From Carallia brachiata (Eukaryota; Streptophyta; Magnoliopsida; Malpighiales; Rhizophoraceae), in contig JADCRB010000066.1 in assembly GCA_021464245.1 (NCBI GenBank), forward strand, positions 1,587,548 to 1,651,547: a stretch of 64,000 nt of DNA, given 5' to 3'. Shown here piece by piece: positions 20,680 to 34,042 of this stretch (the stretch's first letter is position 1; every line of letters begins with the position of its first letter). Under the pieces are notes generated by a model that saw nothing but the letters and a program-made list of their open reading frames with translations, was not told where the DNA came from and made no database searches. The position numbers were made by a program, and so were the translations under genes.

Positions 20680-22395
20680 GGTAATGTATCTCATAAAATA
20701 GGTATGATTACATATTATATCTATAAATTTTAGAAATTATAAAACATTTACCGTAGTTTTAAGTGTAGTTACAAAAAACATCTCAAATAACTATTCTATT
20801 AACTGGAATTTATTTTAATAACAAAAATGCTATTGAAATTTATATAAAGTGTCAAAATTGCCCTCTTAGCATAAATAATAGCAATTGACTGTTGGGCGCA
20901 AATTTCTTTGTCCAGAATCCTAACAGCTACAATTCAACAGCTACAAAAATCATTTAGCTATAAATAAAGGTTTCAAACATCACAAAAGTTGGGCAAAAAG
21001 TATTCAGCTTCTTGTTTTTCTTTTTCTCCAAAAGACATTCTCCTCCTTGTTCTTCTTGTTCTTCTTCTCAACCTACAAATTTAAAAGCAATGTCTTTCTC
21101 AAGCTCAAGCTCCATGAATATTAAAGGCCACAGATTTAGAATCATACCGCAGAAAACATGCAATAAAAGAGCTTCAACTAAAGTTTCCAACTTAAAAAAA
21201 AAGCAAGCACAACCTATAATATTGTTGTGAGGACAAAAACTATAGTGCAAGCTTCATTAGGGATAGTGCCTACCCGTGAACTTCCAAAATGAGCAGTATA
21301 TGGCTCTCAAAAATGTTGTCCATATTTAAATTGTTTACTTATTTTTTAGTGGCTCAAAAAAAGAAAAAAGACAATTTCAAAGACCAATTTTATGTCACTT
21401 TATTGATTAAGGATAACAAAAGTCAGTCAACAATCTTTTTGGTGCAAAACACAACAAAAAATTAAAGGAAATAGGGATTTGAGCCGAGACTCTAAGAGCA
21501 TAATAAAGATCAGGAAGAAGAAATAGGAAGAACACGTAATCATATTACAGAATTTAATATCAATTAGTTCTTATATTTTTATTTTATAATTAATTAATAA
21601 CAAATTTTTTCTAATTTAATCGAACTCACCAATAAATAAACACATAAAACATATCAATAATCACAATCAAGTGTTCTTTTGCTAAAACCCTCAATTTTGT
21701 TTTTAACTTGTAGACCTAACAGAAACCCCAAATTGATATTAAATTTTGAAAACGCTAAAAAATTGAAACCCTAATCTTGAAATTGAACCTAGACATAAAA
21801 TAAACATTTCAGAACCCTATAAGCCTCAATTGACTACCCAACTAAACCCCAATTTTTTAAGCCATTCTGGAAACCACAACACATCAGGATTCAAATTTTT
21901 AGGGTTTTCGTAGTGCTTTACAACCCTAAGCGAGCAAAATGCCCAATGATGTCGTCGCTAAACCTTGAAATTGACTCAACCCTCAAACCCATTATTTTTT
22001 GCCCCTCATTGAACCGAACTATAAACTAATCTACGAAAAACAACAGCAACACATCAGAACACAACGAAAGAAGCAATAATTGGTCACTTATGATTTCTCA
22101 CAAAAAAACCAAGGATTCTGGAAAGAGATTGAAGAGAATCAAAAAGGGTTTTAGTGCTTTGTTTTATCTCACTTTCAGAATGGCAAAGAGAGATGGGAAC
22201 AATAGAAATGAAGGACTAGGGTTGTGTGTGTTTGGAACATGATTGTATAAACAAAAGGATAACTTGGACTTTTCATGTCTTTTATTAGTTTTGATTAACA
22301 GCGTTAAGTCAGAGAATGTGTTTTGTAATTTCTAAAACTCATGAATGTGATCTATAATCATGCTTATTTTATGGGATGTAAAACGTAATTTACCC
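20680..22395. mobile_element. 1.7-kb non-autonomous TIR element (unit 2)
   Basis: Orthologous to 3105-4831, with the same position and imperfect 9-bp duplication (20671-20679, 22396-22404). It was present before the units duplicated. Confidence 0.75.
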
Positions 22396-22944
22396 AGAAG
22401 AGAGACAATTTGTGTAAATACAGGAGATTTGTAAGATACAAAGTATTGATAAATGTTTATCTTCCTCAAACAGAATTTGCTCAAGTTTTGACCTTTGAAC
22501 AGAAACTTGCCTTTCATTTAATACCATGAATATATTTTTCCTTTGCCAATTATAAAATATTAATTAGTACTCATAAACGTATAAATGCAGAGATCTTACA
22601 TTCTTATTTTCTTGTCTTTGCTTCTTTCAAAATTATTGATGTTTATTATGTATAAAAAAAGTTTATTGTCTTTGTTTTTTTTTTTTCTTGCGACAAAAAG
22701 CTCAAAAGAAGAATTATCAAAAATATTTTCTTGGGCTTTATTTTATTTTATTTTTTGATTTAAATGGCTTGGTTGCCAATAACCCATGTCATCAAAGTCT
22801 CTTTATCTAAAGCCATTGATTAGTAATGATCCATTCTTTTGATTCCTTCTTTTCTTTCTGGCAAGGTACACTGCAAAGGACCAGTTGAGGGTGAGAAGGG
22901 ATTTGAACCTGGACACCACAGTTTGTTTTGAGAGTGTAACTTGA

Positions 22945-22996
22945 ATCCCACATCGACACTGAACATAGATATCTATAGAAGCCTAGAAGATAAATA
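22945..22996 (+). promoter_or_regulatory. U1-a promoter, unit 2: USE + TATA
   Basis: Perfect USE ATCCCACATCG (22945-22955) and GATAAATA (22989-22996), 33-bp gap. Confidence 0.9.
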
Positions 22997-23019
22997 ACAG
23001 CATCTGAAATCCAAGTAAC

Positions 23020-23178
23020 ATACTTACCTGGACGGGGTCAATGGGTGATCAAGAAAGCCATGGCTTAGGTTGGTGGCCTTCATTGCACTTAGTAGGTGCA
23101 CCAACCTAAGGTCTCCCCAATGGGGAGAGCCTACGTCATAATTTGTGGTAGTAGGGGCTTGCGTCCGCGCAGCCCCTG
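23020..23178 (+). ncRNA. U1 snRNA, U1-a (unit 2)
   Basis: Perfect 5' end ATACTTACCTGGACGGGG, 70K loop, U1A loop ATTGCACTT and Sm region. Relative to unit 1 it has lost one C in the AGCCCATGGCC stem (AGCCATGGCTTAGG) and has CACCAACC for CACCCACC, changes shared with unit 3. Good promoter; likely transcribed. Confidence 0.92.
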
Positions 23179-24261
23179 TCAATACTAGAACAAAACTTTA
23201 ACCTATGTAATCACCAATTTTATTTTGTTCAATCAATGATTGGCTCTGATCTTTGTTAATTGTTAATATAACCGTACAAGGTGATAGTATAACCATACTT
23301 TGTTAATATAACTGTACGAGGTGATAGTATAATGCTGCAAGGTTTGGGGCCAATTTGGAACAAATGGGCAGAGTCTACTTAATTCATTTATATTTATTGA
23401 TTATTATGCATGAAGAGTGAAAATAATTTTGATGGTTATGATTGTATATCTGTGAGTTTCTGTTGTCAAATTTTCGTTTCTTCATAGTATTTATGATATC
23501 ATTTATTTACAATCACAGGCAACTGATTTGTCAAAGAGTTGACAAAACTTTAACAATGCAAAACTACAAATTTGGGGGTTTTGCTCGGATGGATTGGTGC
23601 TGCAGGCCTGTTAGCCTCATTGATATTTCAAAAGATAAATTATTACTTATTAATTTTTTTGCCTGCAGTTGTTAATTGCTACAAAAGGGAGTACTTAGTA
23701 AATCTGATCATCCTTGGCAATAGAGAACAATTCAAAACTTGGATTAGATGTACGACATGGGATTCTAGAAAATTAATTTAGACATTTGATATTTGCTCAA
23801 ATTAAGTTCCGGCTCCTTAGTGCTAGAGATATTTTTGGTGCTACAATAATAAACCCTTGGTCTTGGAGTTTGCAGGAAAAGAATTTTTCTTTATCAAGAA
23901 AAAGAAAATTATCTTTTGTACATTTTAGCAATGGAAAATCAATCATTGGACCTTCTGCTCCGTTTTGATGTTTCCCAAATCTGATAAACGAGAAGAGCTA
24001 TGGTAGGTCGGCGGTTAATGTAGAACCAGCCAAACCATCATGACATAAATCTTTTGTACATTTTAGCAAGGGAAAATTGATCATTGACTTTAACCCCCTT
24101 CCCGCCCGAACAACTTTTGTTGCTTACTCTTTTTGTCAAAATCACAAGGCCACAGATTAAAAGTTAATCCTTCAGCAAAAAGAAAATATTTTTTAAAGGG
24201 GGAAAAAAAAAAAAAAAAATGCTGTAGGCAATCTCAGTTATTGTTTGGAATTGGTTGGGGC

Positions 24262-24342
24262 CTATTTGCAGCAAACACACGGTATTCTTTAGTAAAAGGC
24301 GAAAGAATAGTTCACTTTGTGTTCAACACATGGCTCCATGCT
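24262..24342 (-). pseudogene. U5 snRNA, U5-a (unit 2), 3' end deleted
   Basis: Same deletion as in unit 1: 5' end and loop 1 intact, Sm site and 3' stem missing. Promoter present at 24365-24416. Confidence 0.88.
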
Positions 24343-24364
24343 CCGCATGATGTTGTCATTCGTC

Positions 24365-24416
24365 CATTTTAAGTGCAAGTTTTCACATAAGTAACTGTTT
24401 ATAGTCGATGTGGGAC
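24365..24416 (-). promoter_or_regulatory. U5-a promoter, unit 2 (minus strand)
   Basis: Perfect USE on the minus strand (24406-24416), a 33-bp gap, and TATA-like TTAAAATG (24365-24372). Confidence 0.82.
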
Positions 24417-25353
24417 TACAGTATTTGGCCCTTTGCTTCCCAAATCATCTATTGGAGAGAGATGTTTCCTTGAAAAGGTCGGAACATTCCCATTTTGACT
24501 AGCAAAAGGTATGTCGATACAGCTGAATCACAAAAAATTTTGAGTGGAGTTTGGCTTGGTAAACGCTGTCAAAAGTTTTAATTATGTAAAATCTTTTATA
24601 GGAGAAAATAATAATATTTCCCATGTTGAGATAAGATTAGAGTCATCTTGGTAATATCTTATAATGCTAGATCCCACAGAGTGATGTGAGACTCTTAACA
24701 AATGCAATGTCAAAATGAATGCATATCAAGGACATAAACCAATCACATAATTAATCTGAGAATAGAATTGTTAAGATCTTAGTCCCAACCACATTTTTCA
24801 AACCCAAGAAACCAAAAAATTAATATAATTTTGGCTTCGTGGATTTTAATTGATGAAATGAGAAAGTAGATGTATTTCACAGTCCCCGCAAGAAGAATTA
24901 GTCCTTTACATCACACAATTCGTTGGGCCACTGACTGAACTCACTAAAGGAAGAGATTTCACGGTACCCAAAAAGAAGATGCAACCATTCACAAAACTGT
25001 GTATGTCTAAGATGTATGTGTAGTCCACCAAACGGCTTGATATAGAATCAAACTTATGACTTTACATAGAATGAACAATCCCCTATAACTAGATCGCAAT
25101 GTTTAGTAGTTGGCTTTATAGTTGTTGCCAAAATATGAATCATATGACTGCTGTTCTACAATATAATCATGAAGTCACGTGCTCTAAATTGAACAATACC
25201 TCTAAATGCAAGGGCCACAGCTTAGGAGCGGAAGCATTAACAAGTCAATAGGCGAAAATGCTCTCATTCAAAATCAATATTTGATCCCATTATAGTACTA
25301 TTTTCTATTTGTCTCTACTAAAATTTTTGTTGGGAAATGTTAATGACCACACG

Positions 25354-25520
25354 AATTTGCCATACAAAAGTGTTATATTGCAACAACAGATAGATTTTGT
25401 ACAACTGTAACAGTAAAATGTGCAACAAAAAATATAATTATTTTTTCTGATTCACTTTTTAACATTGTGGTTGCACAAAATCTATCTGTTGTTGCAATAT
25501 GACCATAGTATGACAAATTT
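25354..25520. mobile_element. Foldback MITE-like repeat (unit 2)
   Basis: Orthologous to 7755-7918, with the same two inverted arms of about 50 bp. Confidence 0.7.
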
Positions 25521-26136
25521 TTTGTATGTCTCTATAGTGGAGCCCAATTTTTATTTTAATCCACTCAATTTTTTTACCCTTATATCTTTTTTCTTAATTT
25601 TTGGTGAGGATCGCAAATCATAAAAATACTCGTATTTTTTTGGTATATGTGAGAAGATAAAGAACCAATCAACTAAAAACAAAAGAAGACAATCATGTGT
25701 TTATCACCATCAAGAAGTAATCACAACCCCAAAGATGGATGATCGAATAAAACCTCGCCAAAACCAAAAACATAAAAAAAATAGTGGTATTAGCTGAAAA
25801 TGAATCATAACTTTGCGTTTTCCATTAATAAGACCAAAAGCATACATAGTGATAGACATAATTGTGTCCACAGTGCAAACCTAAAACCAAGAATAAAAGC
25901 AATCTATCCAATTTTAGCGATCAACAAGAACCTCTTGTATAAAGTATATCTTTACTTATAGCGTCTTTCCACATATTGGTAAGGAAAAGCAATGGGACAA
26001 CAAAGAAAACCAGAATTTCTGTCTGTTTGGAGTTCTGCACAACAAATTTGCCTTTCTTTGCATAGTGTACATATACCAACGTGGCATTGTCCAAGGACAA
26101 AGCTTGTAAAGATAGAGGAAAAGACGGGTAACAAAA

Positions 26137-26186
26137 ATCCCACATCGACCAAGAGATATCTAGCACAGCAAAACTAGTTATAAAAT
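26137..26186 (+). promoter_or_regulatory. U2-b promoter, unit 2: USE + TATA
   Basis: Perfect USE ATCCCACATCG (26137-26147), a 31-bp gap, then TATAAAAT (26179-26186). Confidence 0.93.
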
Positions 26187-26210
26187 CGAACTTGAGACGT
26201 AATTCAAAGC

Positions 26211-26405
26211 ATACCTTTCTCGGCCTTTTGGCTAAGATCAAGTGTAGTATCTGTTCTTATCAGTTTAATATCTGATAGTGGGTCAATGACTCACATGATA
26301 TTAAATTAATTTTTAAACGGGGAGGGCTACAACAATAGCTTGCTATTGGAGTCCTTGCGCGTCGCCCATGCGTTGCACTACTGCAAGGGCCTGGCGAACC
26401 CACCA
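26211..26405 (+). ncRNA. U2 snRNA, U2-b (unit 2)
   Basis: Almost identical to unit 1 U2-b, including GGCGAACCCACCA at the end (unit 3 has GGCGCACCC). One base is missing in the stem after CTGATA, giving 195 nt. Branch-point core GTAGTA and Sm-like AATTTTTAA are intact. Likely expressed. Confidence 0.96.
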
Positions 26406-26987
26406 ACGCTAGTCTGACTATTTCCTTTCTGCTGGCAGCCCTACCAATTCTTACTGAATTTTTCTCCGTTTCTTGCAAAGATGGGAGATTTGTAAGATAC
26501 ATAGTATTGATAAGTGTTTACCTTCTTCAAACAGAATTTGATCAAATTTTTACCTTGGAACTGAAAATCGTGTTTCGTTTAATACCATTAATATATTTTT
26601 CCTTTGCCGAATATTGAAAATGTTAATAAGTACTCATAAACATATGATTGCGGAGATCTTACGTTCTAGTTTTCTTGTCTTTGCTTCTATCAAAACTATT
26701 CCTTTTATTCTGCAGAAATGAAGTTTTCTGGCAGCAAAGTATTCAAAAGAAATAAGAATTTCCAAAATAATTTCTTTAGCTTTAACTTGTTTGATTCAAA
26801 TGGTTTAATTGCCGACAACCCATGTAAGCAAATTCTTTCTTATCTAGACCCATTTTCTTGTGCTAGTCCAATTCCATTCTTTTCATACTTTGTTTTCTTT
26901 TTGGCAAGGTAAACTGCAAAGGACCGACAGAGGGTGAGAAGGGAGTCAAACCCCAACCCCACAATTTGTTAAGAGAATGTAACTTGA

Positions 26988-27040
26988 ATCCCACGTCGAA
27001 AATGGAAAAAGGATATGAACGAAAGCATAGAGGATAAATA
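26988..27040 (+). promoter_or_regulatory. U1-b promoter, unit 2: USE + TATA
   Basis: USE ATCCCACGTCG (26988-26998), one change from consensus; GATAAATA at 27033-27040. Confidence 0.85.
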
Positions 27041-27063
27041 GTAGCATTTGAAACCTTCCCGAC

Positions 27064-27221
27064 ATACTTACCTGGACGGGGTCAATGAGTGATCAAGAAG
27101 GCCCATGGCCTAGGTTGGTGGCCTCCATTGCACTCAGGAGGTGCACCTGCCTAAGGTCTCCCAAAGGGGAGAGCCTACGTCATAATTTGTGGTAGGGGGG
27201 CCTGCGTTTGCGCGGCCCCTG
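27064..27221 (+). ncRNA. U1 snRNA, U1-b (unit 2)
   Basis: Same RNA sequence as unit 1 U1-b as far as I can compare: perfect 5' end, 70K loop, U1A loop ATTGCACTC, Sm region and 3' stem. Better USE than unit 1. Confidence 0.94.
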
Positions 27222-28104
27222 CCTATAGGAAAACAAAAGTTTATTTATTTTATGTGCAATTACTTTGCTACAGATGTCAATTTTATTAAGTTAAATGATT
27301 GGCTTTGTACTTTGATAATTCTATCACTACAAAGTTCGGGGCCTTCGTTATGGGGATATGACAAATAATTATTGACTATTATAAATTCGTAACATTTATG
27401 GTATCATTTATTCAAAATCACAGGAAACTAAATTTGTTAAAGAGTTGAGAGACATTGACGATGCAAAACTACAAATTTGTGGGTTTTACTCTGATGGATT
27501 GCTACTGTTGGCCTGTTAGCCTTACAGATATTTCAAAAGAAATATGATTACTTGTAGATTTTTTTTTTCATTTTTCCTCCACTTGTTAATTTCTAACGGA
27601 GCGAGTACTTAATAAAGCTGCCATCATCCTTGGCTACATAGAACAATTCAAATCTTGGGAATTAGATTTACAACTTAGATTCTTAGACAATCAAACCTTT
27701 GATATTTCTAGAACTGATAAAATCACAAATTTATCTAAAGTACAATAAATCTACATTTCACGCCCCCAAAAAAGGCTATAGAACCGTGGAATCCATTTTA
27801 AGTTTTGGCTTATTAGCGTTACAGATACTTCTAGTGCCACAAAAATAGAAGTTTAATCCCAAAATTAACTCCATAAGCATTGCACCTCGTGTTCGGTGTT
27901 GACAATGTTGACATTTCAAGTCCAGATAAACAATGAGCGCAGTGGCAAGCGGCTAACGTGAAACTAGCCAAGTGAAAATTATTGATTTCAGCTATTGATT
28001 TCAGCCCTCCTCTAAAAAACAGGGAAAAAAACACCTTAAAATTACTATGCCTGCTGATGTCTTACAAAGCAAGCGCAAAAGCTTGGACTGGAATTGATTG
28101 GGCT

Positions 28105-28216
28105 GAGATCTTATTAGGATCCACACCCTCCAAAAATTGGTGCATGTCATGCACGGTATTCTTTAGTAAAAGGCAAAAGAATAATTGGCTTTGTGCTCAC
28201 CACATGGCACCATGCT
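28105..28216 (-). pseudogene. U5 snRNA, U5-b (unit 2), promoter deleted
   Basis: Same as unit 1 U5-b: body with loop 1 (TGCC variant) and Sm site AATTTTTGG, but the USE/TATA region is deleted at about 28240. Confidence 0.87.
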
Positions 28217-28699
28217 CTGCATAATGTGGTTGCCCGTCCATTAGAGAGAAAAGAAAGATGTTTCCTTAAAAAAGTTGGAACATTCCCATTTTGAGTTACA
28301 AAAGCTCTTTGATACCTTTGAATTAGAACAAAATTTGAGTCCAGATTGGCTTCATAAATGCTGTCAAAAATCTTAATTATGTGAGATTGACATCTTTTAT
28401 TGGAGAAAATCATAATATTTTGGGTGTCGAGAGATTTGTCAAAATTTTTATGGTGTTTGTTCATTCTTTTGATGTTTTTTGTTCTTTTTCACAGGGTCCT
28501 CAATTTTTGCTTTAATGGTTCTCCACGGGAAAAGTACTTCCTTTTTGGCAAGTTAGCACGAGAAGGGTCTCAAACTCTCGACGCTGACATTTATTGACAG
28601 GGTTTTGGATATTAACATCAATCTCAAATCAAAATGCATAGGTACCTAACTGGAAGATTGTGAATAAATTACACCAATCATGCAATTAACAACCCTCAT

Positions 28700-28815
28700 T
28701 TACTAACCCGGACGGGGTTGATGGGCGATCAAGAAAGCCCATGGCCTAGTTTAGTGGCCACCATTTCACCTAGGAGGTGCACCCACCTAAGGTCTTCCCA
28801 ACGGGCGGAGCCTAC
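28700..28815 (+). pseudogene. U1-c 5' part, split by a copia element (unit 2)
   Basis: As in unit 1: variant 5' end TTACTAACCCGG, U1A loop ATTTCAC, interrupted after CCTAC (28811-28815). Resumes at 34732. Confidence 0.92.
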
Positions 28816-29444
28816 TGTTAATGTAAAATTCTGTAATTTGTAATTTAGAATTGAAAACAATGAACTGCAGACCGCTTCCCTCTCAGAATAAAATGAAGCC
28901 TATGTGAATTCCCTCTCAGGATAAAATGAATCCTTTACTACACTTGTGCAGTGGTGAAATCAAGACAGAGAAAAATGTGCATGTAATTATTGGTACTGTT
29001 TGTAATTTTTCTGCAGCAAAATACAAACAGTATGAATTCTTATAAAATATTTTACAGGAAAGTTATTTATGGAACACAACTATTCAAACAATAAAACTAT
29101 TGGGTTGTAACTGTTCGGACATAACTGCCAAGGCAGTTAATTAACAGAAAAAGTGTAGGAAATATTCAACTATTACATAAAATTAATTAATTAAAATAAT
29201 TAATTAATTATGTAATAAACTTCCACGTGACACGTGCACGTGCCAAGTGCCAAGTGCGCCTATAAAAGCGCCTAAAATGCTCATATGCGCTGCGCGCGTA
29301 CGTGGCATTTGTCCATAAATTCCCTTTAGACCAATTAAACTAATGTCATGTGTTTCCATATATAAAGTCTTCCAAACCTCTTTCTCTTTTCCATGTGGGA
29401 CTTTTACATTCCTTTTCTTTATTCCTTTTGAAAATACCCTTACA
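28816..29444 (-). repeat. 3' LTR of the copia element (unit 2)
   Basis: A 629-bp LTR with the same 65-bp absence as the unit 1 3' LTR. Confidence 0.9.
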
Positions 29445-29993
29445 ACCTGCCATTTTCAAAAGATTGAAAATAATGGATCCACAACAATATTGAAAATCAA
29501 ATGCATAAATAATAGTATCTTACGATTGAACTATTATATAGTAAAGTGTTTGTTACAACAATCTGAATGTCATGGTGGTCAAGCCTTGAACCATACATTG
29601 TAATTGATTGACAGTACAAATACTTTACACAAATGACTTTACAACATAAACTCTTCAGAAAATAGATGATGCAATTAAAAAAGGTCTTTACATCTATATC
29701 CCTTTCATGAATATTTTAAAGCTAAGCCATTTATCTTCTTAAAACGGCCCACATTCCATATTCACATAGGCAGAGTAAGTGATCTCGCCATACAGCACTT
29801 TCCATTATCTGTTAAGAGTACTAAAACTCACCCTCTCACTTTATACTGCGGGTATCAAGCACCGTATAACTTTGGGATGTATACTTACTGGTTACAGTGT
29901 TTCAATCATGCTTTTGATGTACTTTAACTCATTGAACTCAAGACTTGAAGTTGTACCAAGCATTGAGTCGAGTTTCCATCAATAGTGATCAAA

Positions 29994-30263
29994 CTATATG
30001 GGCTTGAGACCCATCCCATTTGATGTCTTGATTACCAAATCTCTTGTCAATCCTTTTGTTAAAGGATCGACCAAATTTTGACTTGACCTCACAAAATCAA
30101 CTGTAATTACTCCATTTGTGATCAAGTCTCTAACATAACTGTGTCTTAATCCTATATGTCTACACTTACCATTATACACTTGACTATATGCCTTCGCTAG
30201 AGTAGCCGAACTGTCACAGTGTATAGAAAGGTGCTGCCGGTTTTGGCCACAAAGGAATCTCAT
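29994..30263 (-). pseudogene. copia RNase H, C-terminal pol (unit 2)
   Basis: Same RNase H terminus as at 12397-12657 (CDSSATLAKAYSQVYN, DPLTKGL), with a frameshift just upstream in the WPKPA region. Confidence 0.85.
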
Positions 30264-30531
30264 AAAGTAGGTTCCTTAGTCATTCTACTTCTTTACTAGC
30301 GGATGCCAATGCCACAAATTCTGCAGCCATAGTTGAACTGTTATGCAAGTCTGTTTCTTAGAATCCCAAGAAATTGTACCTCCACCAAGCATAAAAATCC
30401 AACCACTAGTTGAAGCATAATCATCTTTATCAGTGATCCAACTGGCATCTGAATATCCTTCTAAAACTTAAGGGTAACCCGAATAGTAAATGCCAAAATC
30501 TTTGGTTTTCTTTAGTACTTCAAAATTCTGT

Positions 30532-30789
30532 TTATTCCATGCCAATGCATGTTGCTTGGATTGCTTGTGTACTACTCATTTTTCCAACTGCATAGGCTAT
30601 GTCTGGCCTTGTACATATCATTGCATACATCAGACATCCTATTACCTTAGCATACTCCTGTTGTGATACTGGATTCCCCACATTCTTTGTATACTGGAAG
30701 TTGTTATCATATGGGGTAGAGACTGGAACACAATTAGTGTGATTGAACTTCTTCAGAACTTTCTCAATATAATGTGACTGAGTGAGCAT
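30532..30789 (-). pseudogene. copia RT C-terminal part (unit 2)
   Basis: Reads HYIEKVLKKF ... VSTPYDNN ... YAKVIGCLMYAMICTRPDIAYAVGKMS, the typical segment following copia RT (LMYxxxxTRPDIAYAV). It is open here but disrupted in unit 1. Confidence 0.88.
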
Positions 30790-31020
30790 TATACTCTTCT
30801 AACATCGTACAATTTTAATTCCTAAGATGACATCAGCCTCACTCATATCTTTCATGTCAAAATTCTTAGACAGAAATTGTTTGGTAACATTGACTTGTTC
30901 TAAGTCAGTTCCAAAGATCAACATGTCATCTACATATAAACAGATAATGACACCATTTATTTCATTAAACTTGCTATATACGCACTTGTTAGATTCGTTT
31001 ATCTTGAATCCATTAGCAAA

Positions 31021-31679
31021 TTACTTGATCAAACTTCTGGTCCATTGCTTAGGTGCTTGTTTTAATCCATACAACGATTGAACAAGTTTGCACACCTTTT
31101 TCTTTTGACCAGGTACAACAAACCCTTTAAGTTGTTCCATATACACCTCTTCTTCCAGTTCACCATTTAAGAATGTTGTTTTAACGTCCATCTGATGAAT
31201 TACTAAATTATGAATAGAAGCTAGTGTAATGAGCACTCTGATTGTAGCAATTCTAGCCACTGGTGCATACGTATCAAAATAATCAATACCATGTTTTTGT
31301 GTAAACCCTCTTGCAACCAACCTAGCTTTGAACTTGTCAATTGTTCCATCAACTTTCATTTTCTTTTTGAAAATCCACTTACAGCCAATTGGTTTTGAGC
31401 TTGGTGGGAGGTCAACCAATTTCCAGGTCTTATTACCTATAATTGAGTCCATTTTATCATTTATTGCTTCCTTCCAAAACATAGCATTCTTTTCATTGCT
31501 TCTCCATATGTTTCAGGATCATCTTCAGTGTTGAAGAAATATGGAATTTTATCATTCACTGATTCTCTTGTTCCTTCAACTAAGAACATAAAGAAATCAG
31601 AACTGAAAGTTTTTGCTTTCCTTGCTCTCTTACTTCTTCGAAGTTCAATGGCTTCATCATTTTCCTTTTCATTTGCCAT
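31021..31679 (-). pseudogene. copia reverse transcriptase (unit 2), frameshifted
   Basis: Corresponds to 13436-14092 in unit 1. Frameshifts near 31045 and 31490 split it. Loss at 31485-31492 (the SEDAM region) and one base near QWHQKF separate it from the unit 1 copy. Confidence 0.9.
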
Positions 31680-31967
31680 ATTATCATTTTCGGGAATTTG
31701 TATTTATTTTAGAATTGCAGAATTTGAGACGAATCTGTTTTCATCAAAGATAGCATCTCTTGATTCAATTATTGTATTTACTGATATAGAGTCATTAGGC
31801 TCTTCGAAGTTCAATGACTTCATCATTTTTCTTTTCATTTGCCATATTATCATTTTCGGGAATTTGTATTTGTTTTGGAATTGCAGAATTTGAGACGAAT
31901 CTGTTTTCATCAAAGATAGCATCTCTTGATTCAATTATTGTATTTACTAATATAGAGTCATTAGGCT

Positions 31968-32799
31968 CTATGACCATGAATCGATATGCCTTGCTGTGAC
32001 AAGCAAAACCCAAAAAGATGCACTTAATTCCTCTTTCTCCCAACTTTTTTCGTTTGGGTTCAGGAACTTTGACAATTGCTTTACAGCCCCAAAACTAAGG
32101 TTTGGCTTCCTTTTATTCCAAAACTCATATGGGGTCATTTTGTTCCTTTTTGTTGGAACTCTATTTAAAATGTGGCATGCAGTAAGCAATGCCTCACCCC
32201 AAAAACCTTGACTCAAGCCAAAATTAGATAGCATGGCATTCATCATTTCTGTGAGAACTCGATTTTTTGCGTTCTGCAACACCATTCTGTTGTGGTGCAT
32301 AAGGAGCAGTGGTTTCGTGAATAATTCTTGTGGACTCAAAAAATGCAGTATCATAATACTCTCCTCCCCTATCTGATCGTAAGCATTTAATGACAGCATT
32401 ACATTTAAGTTCAACTTCAGTTTTATACACTTTGAATCTTTCAATTACTTCACTTTTAGAATGCATCAAATAAACATGACAAAATCTAGAATAGTCATCA
32501 ATAAAAGTCACAAAATATTTCTTTCCTCCTAATGTTGGTATACTATACAAGTCACAAACATCACTATGTATCAATTCCAATATACTTGAAGATCTATTAA
32601 CTGTGGGAAATGGATTTCTTGTTATTTTTGTTAGCATGCATGTCTTGCATTTATTTTCAGTTTTATCAAAATATGACAGTAAGTTTAATTTAACCATATC
32701 ATGCAACCTTCTGAAATTTACATGTCCAAGCCTATTATGCCAAAGGAAAAACATGCTCAACAACATAAGCAGAACTAGTAGTATTATTATTAATATCAA
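31968..32799 (-). pseudogene. copia integrase (unit 2), frameshifted
   Basis: Same integrase as 14381-15211. One extra T in the AERKN coding stretch near 32264 shifts the frame after the NGVAERK motif. All three core acidic regions are recognisable. Confidence 0.9.
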
Positions 32800-33430
32800 T
32801 ATTCAGTTTGAACATACCATCACATAAATAACCCTTTCCCACAAACATTCCCCCTTTGGAGAGGACAAAATTATTTGCCTCAAATACAAGTTTAAACCCA
32901 AACTTATTTAAGAGACTACCTGAAACCAGATTTTTTCTAACTTCTGGTACATAAAATACATTATTAAGAGTTACAACTCTTCCTGAAGTAAACTTTAATT
33001 CCACCTCACCAATTCCCTTAACTGGAACTGTGGCAGAATTTCCCATATACACTACTGTACCATCATCTACTGGTTTCACAAATTTGAAGAAGTTTTTGTT
33101 CTTGCAAACATGTCGGGTAGCTCCAGAATCAATCCACCAAGCAATGTCATCCTCAATTGAATTGATTTCTGTGATCATAACAACCAGATTTCTATTAGCT
33201 TCTGAGGATCCTTGCTTTTCCTTCTGTTTCTTGAATAGGCGGCACTCCCTTTTAAAGTATCCTTTCTTATGACAGAAATAGCATCCGCCCTTTTTCTTCT
33301 GACTTTTAGTCTTTTTCGACCCATCATCAGATTGATTCTTCCTCTTTCTGGTTTGCTTGATGGACTGCCCTTTTTCAACCACTTGCACTTTTGAAACATA
33401 TGAGCCATGTTCTTTGTTTTCTTCCTGCAT
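32735..33430 (-). pseudogene. copia zinc knuckle, protease and pre-integrase (unit 2)
   Basis: Open over 231 residues: CYFCHKKGYFKREC with the same His-to-Tyr change, the protease motif WIDSGATRHVC, then [16 protein letters not shown] leading to the pre-integrase. Better preserved than unit 1. Confidence 0.92.
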
Positions 33431-33523
33431 GTGAAATTCCTCTTTTACACGAAGATGGTTGGCAAGACTCTGAAGAGAAATGTCTTCTGTCTTATGTTTT
33501 AGACTCCTTTTAAAGTGTTTCCA

Positions 33524-34018
33524 TTAAGGGGGCAGTTTGTCAATAATGGAACTCACAATGATTGTTTCATCCATAGTCATCTTATGTTGTGAAAAGTGGT
33601 TCAAAGTTCTTTCAATTTCAGCAAATTGTTCCATTAATGGTCTGTTATCAGTCATCTTATAATTGTTAAATTTAGAGACACTTGTTGCATCCTCTTGCAT
33701 GTATTTTGCCTCTAATTTCTCCCAAAGTTCTCTTGCAGTTTGAAAGTTGTAGTAGACATCAAACAGTGCATCGCTCATAGCATTCAAAATATGACCCCTA
33801 GCGATCTCATCATCGATATACCATTTTTGCCTCTTTCGTATATCATCAACTGTTTCATTATCAGTCTCTTCTGGTCTTGCAGTTGTAAGAACATATGCCA
33901 CTTGAAGTGATACCAACAAAAAATGAACCCTCTTTTGCCATCTTATAAAATTTCCTCCATCAAACCTTTCCAATTTTACAAAATTGGAAGCCAATTCCTT
34001 CAACGTTCTAGCCATCAC
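33524..34018 (-). pseudogene. copia gag (unit 2)
   Basis: Gag is open over 164 residues up to IDKLPP, where an in-frame stop (TAA) replaces a codon before WKHFK. Unit 1 has lost one base at the same G run. A short deletion after EDATS removes three residues relative to unit 1. Confidence 0.92.
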
Positions 34019-34042
34019 GAGTGATTAATATTGCCTTAAAAT